A DNA stretch of 64,000 nucleotides from NCBI RefSeq assembly GCF_014193695.1, contig NZ_JACHZR010000001.1, positions 285,309 through 349,308 of the forward strand. The letters run 5' to 3'. Source of the stretch: Rhizobium sp. BK316. Its GTDB lineage: Bacteria > Pseudomonadota > Alphaproteobacteria > Rhizobiales > Rhizobiaceae. Positions 28,479 to 38,178 of the stretch are shown one piece after another. The notes below the pieces were generated by a model. That model ran no database searches, was not told the origin of the DNA, and saw nothing but the letters and a program-made list of their open reading frames with translations. The position numbers were made by a program, and so were the translations under genes. Position 1 is the stretch's first letter. Every line of letters starts with the position of its first letter.

Positions 28479-29492
28479 ATGGCCCGGATGACGATGATCG
28501 AGGCCGTGCGCAGCGCCATGGACGTCTCGATGGCGCGCGACGACAATGTCGTGGTGTTCGGTGAGGATGTCGGCTATTTCGGCGGCGTTTTCCGCTGCAC
28601 GCAGGGCCTGCAGGCAAAATACGGCAAGACGCGCTGTTTCGACACGCCGATCAGCGAATCCGGTATCGTCGGCACGGCAATCGGCATGGCCGCCTATGGG
28701 CTGAAGCCCTGCGTCGAGATCCAGTTCGCCGACTATATGTATCCGGCTTACGATCAGCTGACCCAGGAAGCGGCGCGTATCCGCTATCGCTCCAACGGCG
28801 ATTTCACCTGCCCGATCGTCGTGCGCATGCCGACCGGCGGCGGCATTTTTGGCGGCCAGACGCACAGCCAGAGCCCGGAAGCGCTTTTCACCCATGTCTG
28901 CGGCCTGAAAGTGGTCGTGCCCTCCAATCCTTACGACGCCAAGGGCCTGCTGATATCAGCCATCGAGGATCCCGATCCCGTCATGTTCCTGGAGCCGAAG
29001 CGGCTCTATAACGGACCCTTCGACGGTCACCACGAAAGACCGGTGACACCATGGTCGAAGCATGATCTCGGCGAAGTGCCGGAGGGGCACTATACGATCC
29101 CGATCGGCAAGGCCGAGGTGCGGCGCACGGGCTCGGCCGTGACTGTCGTCGCTTACGGCACGATGGTGCATGTGGCGCTTGCCGCTGCCGAGGATGTCGG
29201 CATCGACGCCGAGGTGATCGATCTCAGAAGCCTCCTTCCGCTTGATCTCGATACGATCGTCAAATCCGTCACCAAGACCGGGCGCTGCGTCGTGGTTCAC
29301 GAAGCCACGCTGACCTCCGGTTTCGGCGCGGAGGTCGTTTCGTTGGTGCAGGAACATTGCTTCTATCAGCTCGAAGCCCCGGTCGTGCGCGTCGCCGGCT
29401 GGGACACGCCCTATCCGCACGCGCAGGAATGGGATTATTTCCCTGGACCCGGCCGCGTCGGGCGGGCGCTCGCCGAAGTCATGGAGGCCTGA
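28479..29492 (+). CDS. bkdA2: Branched-chain 2-oxo acid dehydrogenase E1 beta
   Basis: A 337-residue E1 beta subunit. Motifs are VFGEDVGYFGGVFRCTQGL (TPP-site Glu), DTPISESGIVGTAIGMA, IQFADYMYPAYDQL, RMPTGGGIFGGQTHSQSPE and C-terminal EATLTSGFGAEV. The ATG at 28479 follows the alpha stop after a single base; the longer upstream frame is within bkdA1 and is not used. The subunit forms the alpha2beta2 E1 with bkdA1. Confidence 0.95.
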   Translation: MARMTMIEAVRSAMDVSMARDDNVVVFGEDVGYFGGVFRCTQGLQAKYGKTRCFDTPISESGIVGTAIGMAAYGLKPCVEIQFADYMYPAYDQLTQEAARIRYRSNGDFTCPIVVRMPTGGGIFGGQTHSQSPEALFTHVCGLKVVVPSNPYDAKGLLISAIEDPDPVMFLEPKRLYNGPFDGHHERPVTPWSKHDLGEVPEGHYTIPIGKAEVRRTGSAVTVVAYGTMVHVALAAAEDVGIDAEVIDLRSLLPLDLDTIVKSVTKTGRCVVVHEATLTSGFGAEVVSLVQEHCFYQLEAPVVRVAGWDTPYPHAQEWDYFPGPGRVGRALAEVMEA

Positions 29493-29495
29493 GCC

Positions 29496-30737
29496 ATGGG
29501 CGAATTCACCATCAAGATGCCCGATGTCGGCGAAGGCGTCGCCGAGGCTGAGCTCGTGGAATGGCATGTGAAGACGGGCGATCCGGTGCGCGAGGACATG
29601 GTGATCGCAGCTGTCATGACCGACAAGGCCACGGTGGAAATCCCGTCGCCTGTCAGCGGTAGGGTGACCTGGCTTGCCGGAGAGATCGGCGACCGCATTG
29701 CCGTCAAGGCGCCGCTGGTGCGCATCGAGACATCGGGGGAGATCGGCGCAACGAAGCTTGAAGCACCCTCGCAGCCGCAGCTTGCCGAGCCGGTGAAAGT
29801 GGAGGCGTCCAAACCCGCTCCGAAGCCGCCCGCACCCGCAACCCCATCTCCATCCTCACCTGCCGAAAAACCGCTTGCCGCGCCGTCCGTACGGCTCTTT
29901 GCGCGCGAGAGCGGCGTGGATCTGCGGCAGGTACAGGGCACCGGGCCGGCTGGCCGCATCCTGCGTGAGGATGTCGAACAGTTCCTGAACCAGGGTGCAG
30001 CGCCTGTCTCGGCACGAACTGGTCTGGCGAAGAAGACGACGACCGAAGAGATCAAGCTGACCGGCCTTCGCCGCCGTATCGCAGAGAAGATGGTGCTCTC
30101 GACGTCGCGCATTCCCCACATCACCTATGTGGAGGAGGTGGATATGACGGCGCTCGAGGAACTGCGCGCAACCATGAATGCCGACCGCAAGGCCGGTCAT
30201 CCCAAGCTGACGGTCCTGCCCTTCTTGATGCGGGCTCTGGTCAAGGCGATCTCCGAACAGCCCGATGTCAACGCCACCTTCGACGACGATGCCGGCATTA
30301 TCACGCGTTACAGCGCCGTGCATATCGGCATCGCGACGCAGACCCCGGCGGGCCTGACCGTGCCCGTCGTGCACCATGCCGAAGCGCGTGGCATCTTCGA
30401 TTGTGCTATCGAAATGAACCGGCTGGCAGAGGCTGCGCGCTCCGGCACAGCGACACGCGACGAACTGTCAGGCTCGACGATCACCATCAGCTCGCTCGGC
30501 GCGCTCGGCGGCATCGTCTCGACACCCGTCATCAATCATCCGGAAGTGGCGATTATCGGCGTCAACAAGATTGCCACGCGGCCGGTCTGGGACGGCACGC
30601 AATTCGTGCCGCGCAAGATGATGAACCTTTCCTCCAGCTTCGATCACCGCATCATCGACGGCTGGGATGCGGCAACCTTCGTGCAGCGTATTCGCACGCT
30701 GCTCGAAACGCCGGCGCTCATTTTCATCGAAGGCTGA
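29496..30737 (+). CDS. bkdB: Branched-chain 2-oxo acid dehydrogenase E2 (dihydrolipoyl acyltransferase)
   Basis: A 413-residue E2 subunit. There is one lipoyl domain (residues about 1-80), with the lipoyl Lys near 44 in [11 protein letters not shown] Pro/Ala/Lys-rich linker (about 88-128) follows, then the peripheral subunit-binding domain [20 protein letters not shown] and [11 protein letters not shown] (about 130-160). The catalytic CAT domain ends with [15 protein letters not shown], giving His near 384 and Asp near 388. It sits 3 bases after bkdA2 and 3 bases before lpdV. Confidence 0.95.
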   Translation: MGEFTIKMPDVGEGVAEAELVEWHVKTGDPVREDMVIAAVMTDKATVEIPSPVSGRVTWLAGEIGDRIAVKAPLVRIETSGEIGATKLEAPSQPQLAEPVKVEASKPAPKPPAPATPSPSSPAEKPLAAPSVRLFARESGVDLRQVQGTGPAGRILREDVEQFLNQGAAPVSARTGLAKKTTTEEIKLTGLRRRIAEKMVLSTSRIPHITYVEEVDMTALEELRATMNADRKAGHPKLTVLPFLMRALVKAISEQPDVNATFDDDAGIITRYSAVHIGIATQTPAGLTVPVVHHAEARGIFDCAIEMNRLAEAARSGTATRDELSGSTITISSLGALGGIVSTPVINHPEVAIIGVNKIATRPVWDGTQFVPRKMMNLSSSFDHRIIDGWDAATFVQRIRTLLETPALIFIEG

Positions 30738-30740
30738 GCC

Positions 30741-32138
30741 ATGAAAGAGATTGTCTGCAAGCTCCTCGTCATCGGCGCCGGCCCCGGTGGTTATGTCTGC
30801 GCCATCCGTGCCGGCCAGCTTGGTATCGATACCGTCATCGTCGAGGCCGGCAAGCCCGGCGGCACCTGCCTGACGGTCGGCTGCATTCCCTCCAAGGCGC
30901 TTATTCATGCGGCAGAGGAATTCGATGCTGCGCAAAGCATGCTGGCGGGCAAGAACCCGATGGGTATCCGTGTCGAGGGCGCCTCCATCGACCTCGCCCG
31001 GACAGTCGCCTGGAAGGATGGCATTGTCGGCCGGCTGACCAGTGGTGTCTCCGGTCTCTTACAGAGGGCACGGGTCAAGATCGTGCACGGTCGCGCGCAC
31101 TTCCGGGACGGCAAGACGGTGGAGGTCGAAACAGAAACCGGCCAGCAGATCATCCGCGCCGAGACCGTGGTGATTGCGACAGGCTCCGATCCGGTGGAAC
31201 TCCCGAACCTGCCTTTCGGCGGCCGCGTCATCTCCTCGACAGAGGCGCTGTCATTGGGGGAATTGCCGAGAAATCTCGTCGTCGTCGGCGGCGGCTATAT
31301 CGGGCTGGAGCTCGGGACAGCCTTTGCGAAGATGGGATCTCAGGTAACGGTGGTCGAAGCCACGCAGCAGGTGCTGCCGTTATATGACGCGGACTTGGTG
31401 CGGCCTGTCATGCGCAAATTGACCGAGCGGGGCATTCGCGTGCTGACCGGTGCCAAGGCAATCGGCCTGTCCGATACCGGCGAAGGACTTGTCATAGAAA
31501 CGCCCGACGGTCGGCAGCAGGCACTTGCCGCGGACCGTATTCTCGTGACGGTCGGCCGCCGTCCGAGAACGGCGGGCTCGGGCCTCGAAGAGCTCGACCT
31601 CGATCGCGCCGGCCCCTATCTCAGGATCGACGATCGTTGCCGCACCTCCATGCGCGGCATCTATGCCATCGGCGATGTCACCGGCGAGCCGATGCTGGCG
31701 CATCGGGCCATGGCCCAAGGGGAGATGGTCGCGGAAATCGTTGCGGGCAGGAAACGCGCCTGGGACAAGCACTGCATCCCGGCGATTTGTTTCACAGATC
31801 CGGAGATCGTCAGCGCCGGCCTGTCACCGGCGGAAGCGCGCGCCCAGGGCTATGATATCAGGACTGGCCAGTTTCCCTTCAGCGCCAATGGGCGGGCGAT
31901 GACCATGCTTTCGGAGGAGGGGTTCGTGCGGGTGGTGGCAAGGGCAGATACCAATCTCGTGCTCGGCCTGCAGGCGGTGGGCGCTGGTGTCTCGGAACTT
32001 TCGGCCGCCTTTGCGCTCGCCATCGAAATGGGTGCCCGGCTGGAAGATATCGCCGGCACGATCCATGCTCATCCAACCCGCAGCGAGGCGGTGATGGAAG
32101 CCGCACTCAAAGCCTTGGGGAACGCGCTGCATATGTGA
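30741..32138 (+). CDS. lpdV: Dihydrolipoyl dehydrogenase E3
   Basis: FAD/NAD disulfide oxidoreductase, 465 residues. The FAD motif is IGAGPGGYVCAIRA, the redox disulfide is GGTCLTVGCIPSK (Cys 43 and Cys 48), the NAD-binding motif is VVGGGYIGLELG, and the second FAD motif is YAIGDVTGEPMLAHRA. The C-terminal active-site HPTRSE (His near 444, Glu near 449) is intact. It is the last gene of the bkd operon and is convergent with the LacI-type regulator, with an 18-base gap that leaves little room for a terminator. Confidence 0.95.
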   Translation: MKEIVCKLLVIGAGPGGYVCAIRAGQLGIDTVIVEAGKPGGTCLTVGCIPSKALIHAAEEFDAAQSMLAGKNPMGIRVEGASIDLARTVAWKDGIVGRLTSGVSGLLQRARVKIVHGRAHFRDGKTVEVETETGQQIIRAETVVIATGSDPVELPNLPFGGRVISSTEALSLGELPRNLVVVGGGYIGLELGTAFAKMGSQVTVVEATQQVLPLYDADLVRPVMRKLTERGIRVLTGAKAIGLSDTGEGLVIETPDGRQQALAADRILVTVGRRPRTAGSGLEELDLDRAGPYLRIDDRCRTSMRGIYAIGDVTGEPMLAHRAMAQGEMVAEIVAGRKRAWDKHCIPAICFTDPEIVSAGLSPAEARAQGYDIRTGQFPFSANGRAMTMLSEEGFVRVVARADTNLVLGLQAVGAGVSELSAAFALAIEMGARLEDIAGTIHAHPTRSEAVMEAALKALGNALHM

Positions 32139-32156
32139 GCTTGGGTGCAATCTGTC

Positions 32157-33224
32157 TTACTGCGCCTTTGGCTCTGCGCCGGTCGAGCGTCTTGCGACGA
32201 GTTCTCCCGACAAGCGGATGATCGTCGCTGCCCGCAGCAGCGCCGACGTATCTCCCTCGATCATTTCAACGACGACCCGGACAATTTCGTCGACCGGCTG
32301 GCGAAAGGTGGTGAGGTTGTAATGCGGCCAGCCGGCCATCGGAATGTCATCGAAACCCGCAACGAAGATGTCGTCAGGAACGCGGCAGCCGACTTCTTCC
32401 CGCAGCGCATCGATGCCGCCGATTGCCAGGATGTCGTTGGCAAAGAAAATCGCGTCGGTGCTCTTCTTGGCCGCGATTTCGAGTGCGGCCTTGCGGCCGG
32501 CATAATAGCTGTATTCCTGTCCTTCGATCTGGGCGCTCAGCGTCATGCCAAGCTCCGCAATCCGCGTGACGAAACCGTTCTGGCGTTCGCGGTTGGTGGT
32601 CGTGTGGCTGAGGCCGGCGACGTAGGCGACCCTGCGAGCGCCCTGCTGATAGAAATGATCGGCCAGCGCCCGGGCGCCCTCGGCATTGTTGCAGGCGACA
32701 CAGCTGAGGTTGGTATCTTCGATGACGCGGTTGATCAGGATGGCGGGACGGCCTTCCGTTGCCCAGCTCAATGTAGAACCCGAGAGGATGGTAGCAGAAA
32801 TGACGATGACGGCGTCCACGTTATAGCGGCGTAGCGCCGAGAGCTGCTCCTCGAGGTTGGAGCCCTTGGTGATGTTGAAGAGAAGGCTCTGCAGGCCGAT
32901 GCGCTGCAGCGACCGGGAGAGTTTCTCGATGAGACCCGGATAGAAGGGGTTCTGCATATCGGAGACGACGATGCCGATGATGTTCGTCCGGCTCTTCGAC
33001 AGCATGCTGGCGATCGCGTTCGGCTGATAGTCAACTTCAGCCGCATATTTCAGGATCCGCTCACGCAGATCCGCCGCGATGCTCGCGCCCGGGGTAAATG
33101 CGCGCGAGACGGCCGACTGGCTTACGCCGAGCATACGCGCCAATTCACGAGCCGTCATCGGCTTGCGGCTCAGCGCTTCACCGGACGGCTCCCCCTGCAA
33201 GGACGGTAATCCCTGTTTGCGCAT
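32157..33224 (-). CDS. LacI-family transcriptional regulator
   Basis: A repressor of 355 residues from the ATG at 33224. The LacI HTH is MTARELARMLGVSQSAVSRAF (about residues 23-43), with the hinge helix YQPNAIASMLSKSRTNIIG. The C-terminal periplasmic-binding-protein-like sensor domain has IVVSDMQNPFY, ILINRVIED and VAGFDDIPMAGW. It faces the enolase-superfamily gene and ABC importer. Two 16-bp operators lie in between, one just upstream of this gene, so autoregulation is likely. The 22 residues before the HTH are poorly conserved, and a start at 33158 is possible. The ligand is unknown, probably the imported substrate or a catabolite. Confidence 0.9.
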   Translation of the reverse strand: MRKQGLPSLQGEPSGEALSRKPMTARELARMLGVSQSAVSRAFTPGASIAADLRERILKYAAEVDYQPNAIASMLSKSRTNIIGIVVSDMQNPFYPGLIEKLSRSLQRIGLQSLLFNITKGSNLEEQLSALRRYNVDAVIVISATILSGSTLSWATEGRPAILINRVIEDTNLSCVACNNAEGARALADHFYQQGARRVAYVAGLSHTTTNRERQNGFVTRIAELGMTLSAQIEGQEYSYYAGRKAALEIAAKKSTDAIFFANDILAIGGIDALREEVGCRVPDDIFVAGFDDIPMAGWPHYNLTTFRQPVDEIVRVVVEMIEGDTSALLRAATIIRLSGELVARRSTGAEPKAQ

Positions 33225-33266
33225 GATCCATTTCCCCGGTTGCCAGTCCTTATCTTCCCATCCTTT

Positions 33267-33282
33267 TTGCATTCGGATGCAA
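33267..33282. promoter_or_regulatory. LacI-type operator 1
   Basis: TTGCATTCGGATGCAA is a near-perfect inverted repeat: half-sites TTGCAT and ATGCAA separated by the CG-containing spacer. It starts 43 bases upstream of the LacI-type regulator's ATG. The same 16-mer recurs with one base changed at 33487-33502. A central CG is typical of LacI-family operators. Confidence 0.8.
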
Positions 33283-33486
33283 TAATTTCAACCGCTTCCT
33301 GCGCATGGCTGCCGATTCTTCCTTTGATAGCTTTTCGCTTTCGAAAAGAGATGAATGCGTGCGTTGCAGCGTCAAAACATCCCATGAAATAAGGAATACT
33401 CTGGCTTTCTTATGTTGGATATCCGGAACCGGTATTTTTGCAGATTCTGACATAAAACCTGTTCCGATTTCAAGCCAATCGCCATG
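33283..33486. other. Intergenic region between the two LacI-type operators
   Basis: About 200 bases of divergent promoter region with relatively AT-rich sequence (e.g. TTTCTTATGTTGGATATCCGG near 33406). No convincing ORF or RNA gene. The two operators at its ends, 220 bases apart, could allow a repression loop. Confidence 0.5.
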
Positions 33487-33502
33487 TTGCATACGGATGC
33501 AA
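33487..33502. promoter_or_regulatory. LacI-type operator 2
   Basis: TTGCATACGGATGCAA, identical to operator 1 except for one spacer base. It lies 62 bases upstream of the enolase-superfamily dehydratase ATG, a position that overlaps or closely follows the expected promoter. Confidence 0.82.
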
Positions 33503-33563
33503 ATTAGTTGATGCTCCCATCAACGACAATATCGGCGCTGAAAAAGGCGCGTTCTCCGAGGGA

Positions 33564-34676
33564 ATGCCAGTGGGTACGATCATCAAGTCCGTCGAAGCTT
33601 TTCAGGTGAAGTGGGAGCCCAACGAGCCGCCGGGTCGCCGCACAGCCTTCGTGCGCGTGACGACCGAAGACGGTATCGTCGGCCATGGCGAAGCCTCGCC
33701 GATGATGGGCGGCGAGCACTCGCTCGGCGTCGTCCGAGATTTCGCAGCCTCGCTCATCGGCGCCGATGCGCTCGACCAGGCGGTCCTCTACGACCGTTTG
33801 CTGCATAAATATGTGAAGCTCGGTCCGGAAGGCGCCGTTACCGGCGCGCTTGCCGCCCTCGATATCGCTCTTTGGGATATCAAGGGCAAGTATTTCAATC
33901 AGCCCGTCTACAAGCTGCTCGGCGGCGCCTGGTGCACGGAACTGCCTTTCTATGCCTCGATCGGCAACAATGCCGGCCGCACCGTCGATGAAACTGTTCG
34001 CCTGGTCGAGCAGCGCTGGAAGACCGAAAAGCCGGCCGCTATCAAAATCCGCTGGGACGGCGACCGTACGCGTCAGGACTATGACATTCCGGGCGACATC
34101 GCCAAGGCCAAGGCCGTGCGCAAGCTGGTGGGCGACGATTTCCCGCTCGCTTTCGACGCCAACAACCAATATTCCGTCGGCGGCGCCATCCGCGTCGGCC
34201 GCGCGCTCGAAGAGCTCGGTTATGTCTGGTTCGAAGAGCCGGTCCAGCACTATAACGTGCGCGCCATGGGCGAGGTCGCCCAGCGCCTCGACATCACCGT
34301 GTCGGCCGCCGAACAGTCCTATACGACCCAGGCCGTCGTCGACATGATCAATGCGGGCGTGCGCATGGTACAGCCTGACATCGTCAAGATGGGCGGCATT
34401 ACCGGTCTCATGCAGTGCGCGTCGATCTGCTTTGCCCACGGCGTCGAGCTCGTTCCGCACCAGACGCAGCCGACCATCGCCCACGTGGCGAACCTGCATG
34501 TGCTGGCAACGCTGATGCACAACACCAAGCCCGCCGAATTCTCCGATCCGTCGACACGCATGCATGTCGGCTTCGCCAATCCGCCGATTCCGGAAGACGG
34601 CAAGTTCAAGGTGCCGTCCGGCCCGGGCCTCGGCCTAATCGTCAACGATGCCGAGCTCGACAAGCGGCGAAGCTGA
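33564..34676 (+). CDS. Enolase-superfamily sugar-acid dehydratase (mandelate racemase/muconate lactonizing group)
   Basis: A 370-residue enolase-superfamily enzyme. The N-terminal capping domain is followed by ALDIALWDIKGK. The barrel has the KxR motif AIKIRWD, metal ligands in FDANNQYSV (Asp), WFEEPV (Glu) and AAEQS (Glu), then VKMGGITG and a His in LVPHQTQP. A Lys plus a His on a late strand suggests the mandelate-racemase subgroup, which abstracts the proton next to a carboxylate of a sugar acid. The exact substrate is not readable. It is the first gene downstream of the LacI operator and probably in one operon with the ABC importer that follows after 27 bases. Confidence 0.87.
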   Translation: MPVGTIIKSVEAFQVKWEPNEPPGRRTAFVRVTTEDGIVGHGEASPMMGGEHSLGVVRDFAASLIGADALDQAVLYDRLLHKYVKLGPEGAVTGALAALDIALWDIKGKYFNQPVYKLLGGAWCTELPFYASIGNNAGRTVDETVRLVEQRWKTEKPAAIKIRWDGDRTRQDYDIPGDIAKAKAVRKLVGDDFPLAFDANNQYSVGGAIRVGRALEELGYVWFEEPVQHYNVRAMGEVAQRLDITVSAAEQSYTTQAVVDMINAGVRMVQPDIVKMGGITGLMQCASICFAHGVELVPHQTQPTIAHVANLHVLATLMHNTKPAEFSDPSTRMHVGFANPPIPEDGKFKVPSGPGLGLIVNDAELDKRRS

Positions 34677-34703
34677 ATATTCTGTCACATGGGAGGAAAT
34701 GAC

Positions 34704-36302
34704 ATGAACTTGAGAAGACGCCAATTTCTGGAATTGAGCGCAGCCACAGCTGCGATGGGCATGCTCGGACCCGCTCTCGCCCGTGCGGCGAGCGATCCCG
34801 ACACTATTCGCATCGGCATTGCCGCTAACGGCCCGCGCACCAGCGATCCGAACTACACGACGCAGGGCGGCGACAACTGGGCGACCGAGCAGATGTACGA
34901 ACAGCTCGTTCGCCCGGATGACGGCACGTTCGCGACGACGCCGGACCAGTACCGGCCCACGCTTGCAATCGAATGGTCTGCCTCGTCGGATGCTAAGACC
35001 TGGACCTTCAAACTCCGTCAGGGCGTGCAGTTCCACAAGGGTTTTGGTGAAATGACGTCCGAAGACGTCGTCTTCTCTTTCAAGCGTGCCATGGCCGACG
35101 GCACGAACAAGCCGATCCTGTCGAATATCGCCGATGTCGTCGCTACCGGTCCCTATGAGGTCGTCATCACGCTGAAGAATTCCGACGTGAACCTGCTGGG
35201 TACGTCGATCTTCCTCAACAATACCGCGGTCGTGTCCAAGAAAGCTGTCGATCAGATGGGTGCGGAGAAGTTCAAGACCGATGCGGTCGGCACCGGTCCC
35301 TACGAACTTACGCGTTTCGAAAGCAAGTGGGGCACGGCGCTTAAGCGTCATGAAACTTATTGGGGCGAGAAAGCGAAGGTCGCCAAGGTCGAATCCGTCT
35401 ACATCGCCGACACGACGGCGCGCACGCTGGCGCTGCTGGCAGGTGATGTCGATATGATCGAAGCCGTCCGCGCACCGGGCTGGGTCGACTCCATGTTGCA
35501 GCGCGACTCGACCCTGCAGTTCGACATGACGTCGCCGGGTTCGTTCAACACGCTGCATATCAACCTCAAACGCAAGCCCTTCGACAATATCAAGGTGCGT
35601 CAGGCGATCATGTATGCTGTCGATCGCCATGCGGTTGCCGAGGCCATGAAGCCGATGGGGGGCTTTACCGCCGACCTGCAACCCGAGTCTTTCCCGGGTG
35701 CCTTCAAGACCGAAGATTTGCCGCCGGATCTTCAGTACAATTACGATCCTGACAAGGCCAAGGCTCTGCTCGTCGAAGCCGGCTTCCCCGATGGTTTCGA
35801 CTTCGACAGCAATGTCAGCCAGCGCGAGGACTATGCGTCGATCATGCTGATCGTGCAGGAGCAACTGCGTGCTGTCGGCATGCGCATGAACCTGCACATC
35901 GGCGACCACACCGCCTATCATGCCGACAATCAGCACGACAAAAACACGCTGGCACTGCATTCGTCGAGCTATCCGCCGATCCCGACGCAGCTCTATACGC
36001 AGCAGCTTTCGACCAAGGCGGAAGTCAAGCCGGACGGAACGGGTGGCATCAATTACAGCCACTACGGCGTGGCCATGCCCGGTATCGACGACCTGCTTGC
36101 CAAGGCGCTGCAGGCGACCGACTATAAGACCTATGTCGACTATTGCAGGCAGATCGAACTTCAGGTCCTGCGTGATCTGCCGCTGATCGGCATGTCGACG
36201 CTCTCCTTCACGGTCGCCCGCAACGCACGCCTTGACCTCGGCTACAAGGTACAGAGCGGCTATGCGCGCTGGCGCTTCCACCACGCGACCAAGACGGCCT
36301 GA
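34704..36302 (+). CDS. Family-5 ABC transporter substrate-binding protein
   Basis: Periplasmic extracellular solute-binding protein family 5, 532 residues. The N-terminus MNLRRRQFLELSAATAAMGM looks like a twin-arginine signal with cleavage near ALARAA (residue about 30). Core motifs include KTWTFKLRQGVQFHKG, TSEDVVFSFKRAM, VGTGPYELTRFE, NTLHINLKRKPFDNIKVRQA and AVDRHAV. The ATG at 34704 follows a GGGAGGAAATG site; an in-frame start 15 bases earlier overlaps that site. It heads the BCDF genes of the second importer. Proximity to the dehydratase suggests a sugar-acid or glycoside substrate rather than peptide. Confidence 0.92.
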   Translation: MNLRRRQFLELSAATAAMGMLGPALARAASDPDTIRIGIAANGPRTSDPNYTTQGGDNWATEQMYEQLVRPDDGTFATTPDQYRPTLAIEWSASSDAKTWTFKLRQGVQFHKGFGEMTSEDVVFSFKRAMADGTNKPILSNIADVVATGPYEVVITLKNSDVNLLGTSIFLNNTAVVSKKAVDQMGAEKFKTDAVGTGPYELTRFESKWGTALKRHETYWGEKAKVAKVESVYIADTTARTLALLAGDVDMIEAVRAPGWVDSMLQRDSTLQFDMTSPGSFNTLHINLKRKPFDNIKVRQAIMYAVDRHAVAEAMKPMGGFTADLQPESFPGAFKTEDLPPDLQYNYDPDKAKALLVEAGFPDGFDFDSNVSQREDYASIMLIVQEQLRAVGMRMNLHIGDHTAYHADNQHDKNTLALHSSSYPPIPTQLYTQQLSTKAEVKPDGTGGINYSHYGVAMPGIDDLLAKALQATDYKTYVDYCRQIELQVLRDLPLIGMSTLSFTVARNARLDLGYKVQSGYARWRFHHATKTA

Positions 36303-36328
36303 TCACAAGTCGCGATGAATACGAGTGA

Positions 36329-37270
36329 ATGACCATGGCTAGATATTTTCTCCTCCGGCTGGCGGATGCCATTCCGACAATCTGGCTGGTGCTCACGCTC
36401 GTGTTCATCGCGATGCGTATCCTGCCTGGCGATCCGGCGATTGCGGCTCTGGGAGATATGGCTCTCCCGGAGCAACTGGCAGCCTTCCGCCACAAGATGG
36501 GGCTCGATGTGCCGCTCTGGCAGCAATACATCAACTTCCTCATCGGCGTGCTCAGCCTCGATTTCGGCCAGTCCTATATGAACGGCGAGCCGGTGCTGAA
36601 CCTGATCGCCGCCAATCTGCCCTACACGATCGAACTCACCGTTGCGGCGATGATCATCGGCGTTGGTGCGGGTGTGCCCCTCGGCGTGCTGGCCGCAACC
36701 CACCGCGACCGGCTGCCGGATTCCGGCATGCGCGTCTTTGCCCTGCTCGGTTATGCCATTCCGGATTTCTATCTCGGCGCACTGCTGCTGATCGGCTTTG
36801 CGCTGAACCTCGGCTGGTTCCCGATCAATGGTGGTGGCGATGGTTTCATGGACCGCATGTACCATATCGTCCTTCCGGCGTTGACGCTCGCACTGGTGAA
36901 GGCCGCTTTCATCGGCCGGCTGTCGCGAACCGCACTTCTGGAAACGCTCGGCAAGGATTATGTCCGCACCGCTCGCGCCAAAGGCGCCCGCGAGCCACGC
37001 GTCATCTATCGCCACGGTCTGCGCAATGCGCTGCTGCCGCTCTCGACCGGCATGGGTCTCAGTCTGCTTGCCACGCTGTCTGGCTCGGTTGCCGTTGAGC
37101 TGGTCTTCAACAGGCCTGGTCTCGGACGCCTCCTCATACAGGCGATCAATGAGCGTGATTACGGCATCATCCAGGGCGGCGTCGTTGTCTTCGCGCTTCT
37201 CGTCCTCCTCATCAATCTGGTGATGGATCTTCTCTATATCGTCATCGATCCTCGCATCCGGGTGAAATAA
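36329..37270 (+). CDS. ABC importer permease, DppB type
   Basis: A 313-residue permease with the N-terminal anchor RYFLLRLADAIPTIWLVLTL and the motif DPAIAALGD typical of DppB. The coupling loop is ETLGKDYVRTARAKGARE (about 209-226), and the C-terminus ends DLLYIVIDPRIRVK. The ATG at 36329 is followed by a second ATG two codons on (36335), and either could serve. The stop overlaps the next start (TAATG). Confidence 0.93.
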   Translation: MTMARYFLLRLADAIPTIWLVLTLVFIAMRILPGDPAIAALGDMALPEQLAAFRHKMGLDVPLWQQYINFLIGVLSLDFGQSYMNGEPVLNLIAANLPYTIELTVAAMIIGVGAGVPLGVLAATHRDRLPDSGMRVFALLGYAIPDFYLGALLLIGFALNLGWFPINGGGDGFMDRMYHIVLPALTLALVKAAFIGRLSRTALLETLGKDYVRTARAKGAREPRVIYRHGLRNALLPLSTGMGLSLLATLSGSVAVELVFNRPGLGRLLIQAINERDYGIIQGGVVVFALLVLLINLVMDLLYIVIDPRIRVK

Positions 37271-38178
37271 TGAGCACCATCACTCAAACGTCGGGATCAC
37301 CTTTGCAGGTTGCAGAACAGCCCTTGCTGGCACCTGCGCCAGGCCTGTTGTCGCTTCTGTCCCGAACCCTGCTGCGACGACCATCGACCCTCTTTGCGCT
37401 GGCGATCGCGCTCGTCTTCTTCGTGATTGCGGTCTTTGCGCCGATGCTTGCGTCTTATGATCCGCTGGCCCAAAGCGTCCTCTCAATCAACAAGGCTCCA
37501 TCGGCCGCGCACTGGTTGGGTACGGACCAGTTCGGGCGCGATGTCCTCTCGCGCATGATCCACGGTTCGCGCAATTCGCTGCTCTTCGGCCTGATCTCGC
37601 CTGCGCTGGCCGCGCTGCTCGGCACCGCGCTCGGCGTGACCGCCGGCTATTTCGGCGGGCTGGTTGATCGTATCATCAGCCGCCTCATCGATCTGTTGCT
37701 TGCTTTTCCTGAGCTCCTGCTCGCGATCATCATCGCAGCCGTGCTCGGTGGCGCCTTCTGGAACATCATTGCCGTCATCACCGTCGCCTTCATTCCCGGT
37801 TTTGCCCGTGTGGCCCGCGCCTCGACCCTGTCGGTTAAGCAGGAACCCTATGTGGAGGCGGCCATTGCCGTAGGCGTGCGCACGCCCGTCATCATCTTCC
37901 GGCACGTCATTCCGAACATTGCGGCACCAATCGTCGTGTTGATGACGCTCTGGGTCGCCTCCGCCATTCGTCTGGAAGCCTCGCTGAGCTTTCTCGGCAT
38001 CGGCACCCGCGCTCCCAATCCGAGCTGGGGCAATATCATCCGCGATGGTCTCAACAATCTCTTCGGATCGCCCTGGCCAATCATTGCCGCCGGTTTCGCC
38101 ATCACCTGCGTGGTGCTGTCCTTCAACCTGATCGGCGATGCGGTGCGCGACATGCTGGACCCGGAGACGAACCAATGA
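37270..38178 (+). CDS. ABC importer permease, DppC type
   Basis: A 302-residue permease. It has an N-terminal cytoplasmic tail of about 45 residues, a membrane anchor, then HWLGTDQFGRDVLSRMIHGSR, typical of DppC. The coupling loop is SVKQEPYVEAAIAVGVRTP (about 189-207), and the family motif SLSFLGIGTRAPNPSWGN is intact. It overlaps the upstream permease stop by 1 base and the downstream ATPase start by 4 bases. Confidence 0.94.
   Translation: MSTITQTSGSPLQVAEQPLLAPAPGLLSLLSRTLLRRPSTLFALAIALVFFVIAVFAPMLASYDPLAQSVLSINKAPSAAHWLGTDQFGRDVLSRMIHGSRNSLLFGLISPALAALLGTALGVTAGYFGGLVDRIISRLIDLLLAFPELLLAIIIAAVLGGAFWNIIAVITVAFIPGFARVARASTLSVKQEPYVEAAIAVGVRTPVIIFRHVIPNIAAPIVVLMTLWVASAIRLEASLSFLGIGTRAPNPSWGNIIRDGLNNLFGSPWPIIAAGFAITCVVLSFNLIGDAVRDMLDPETNQ

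Noticed and set aside
34635..36284. Open frame of 549 codons on the minus strand
   Set aside because: Antisense to the family-5 binding protein gene, which has a signal peptide and all family motifs.
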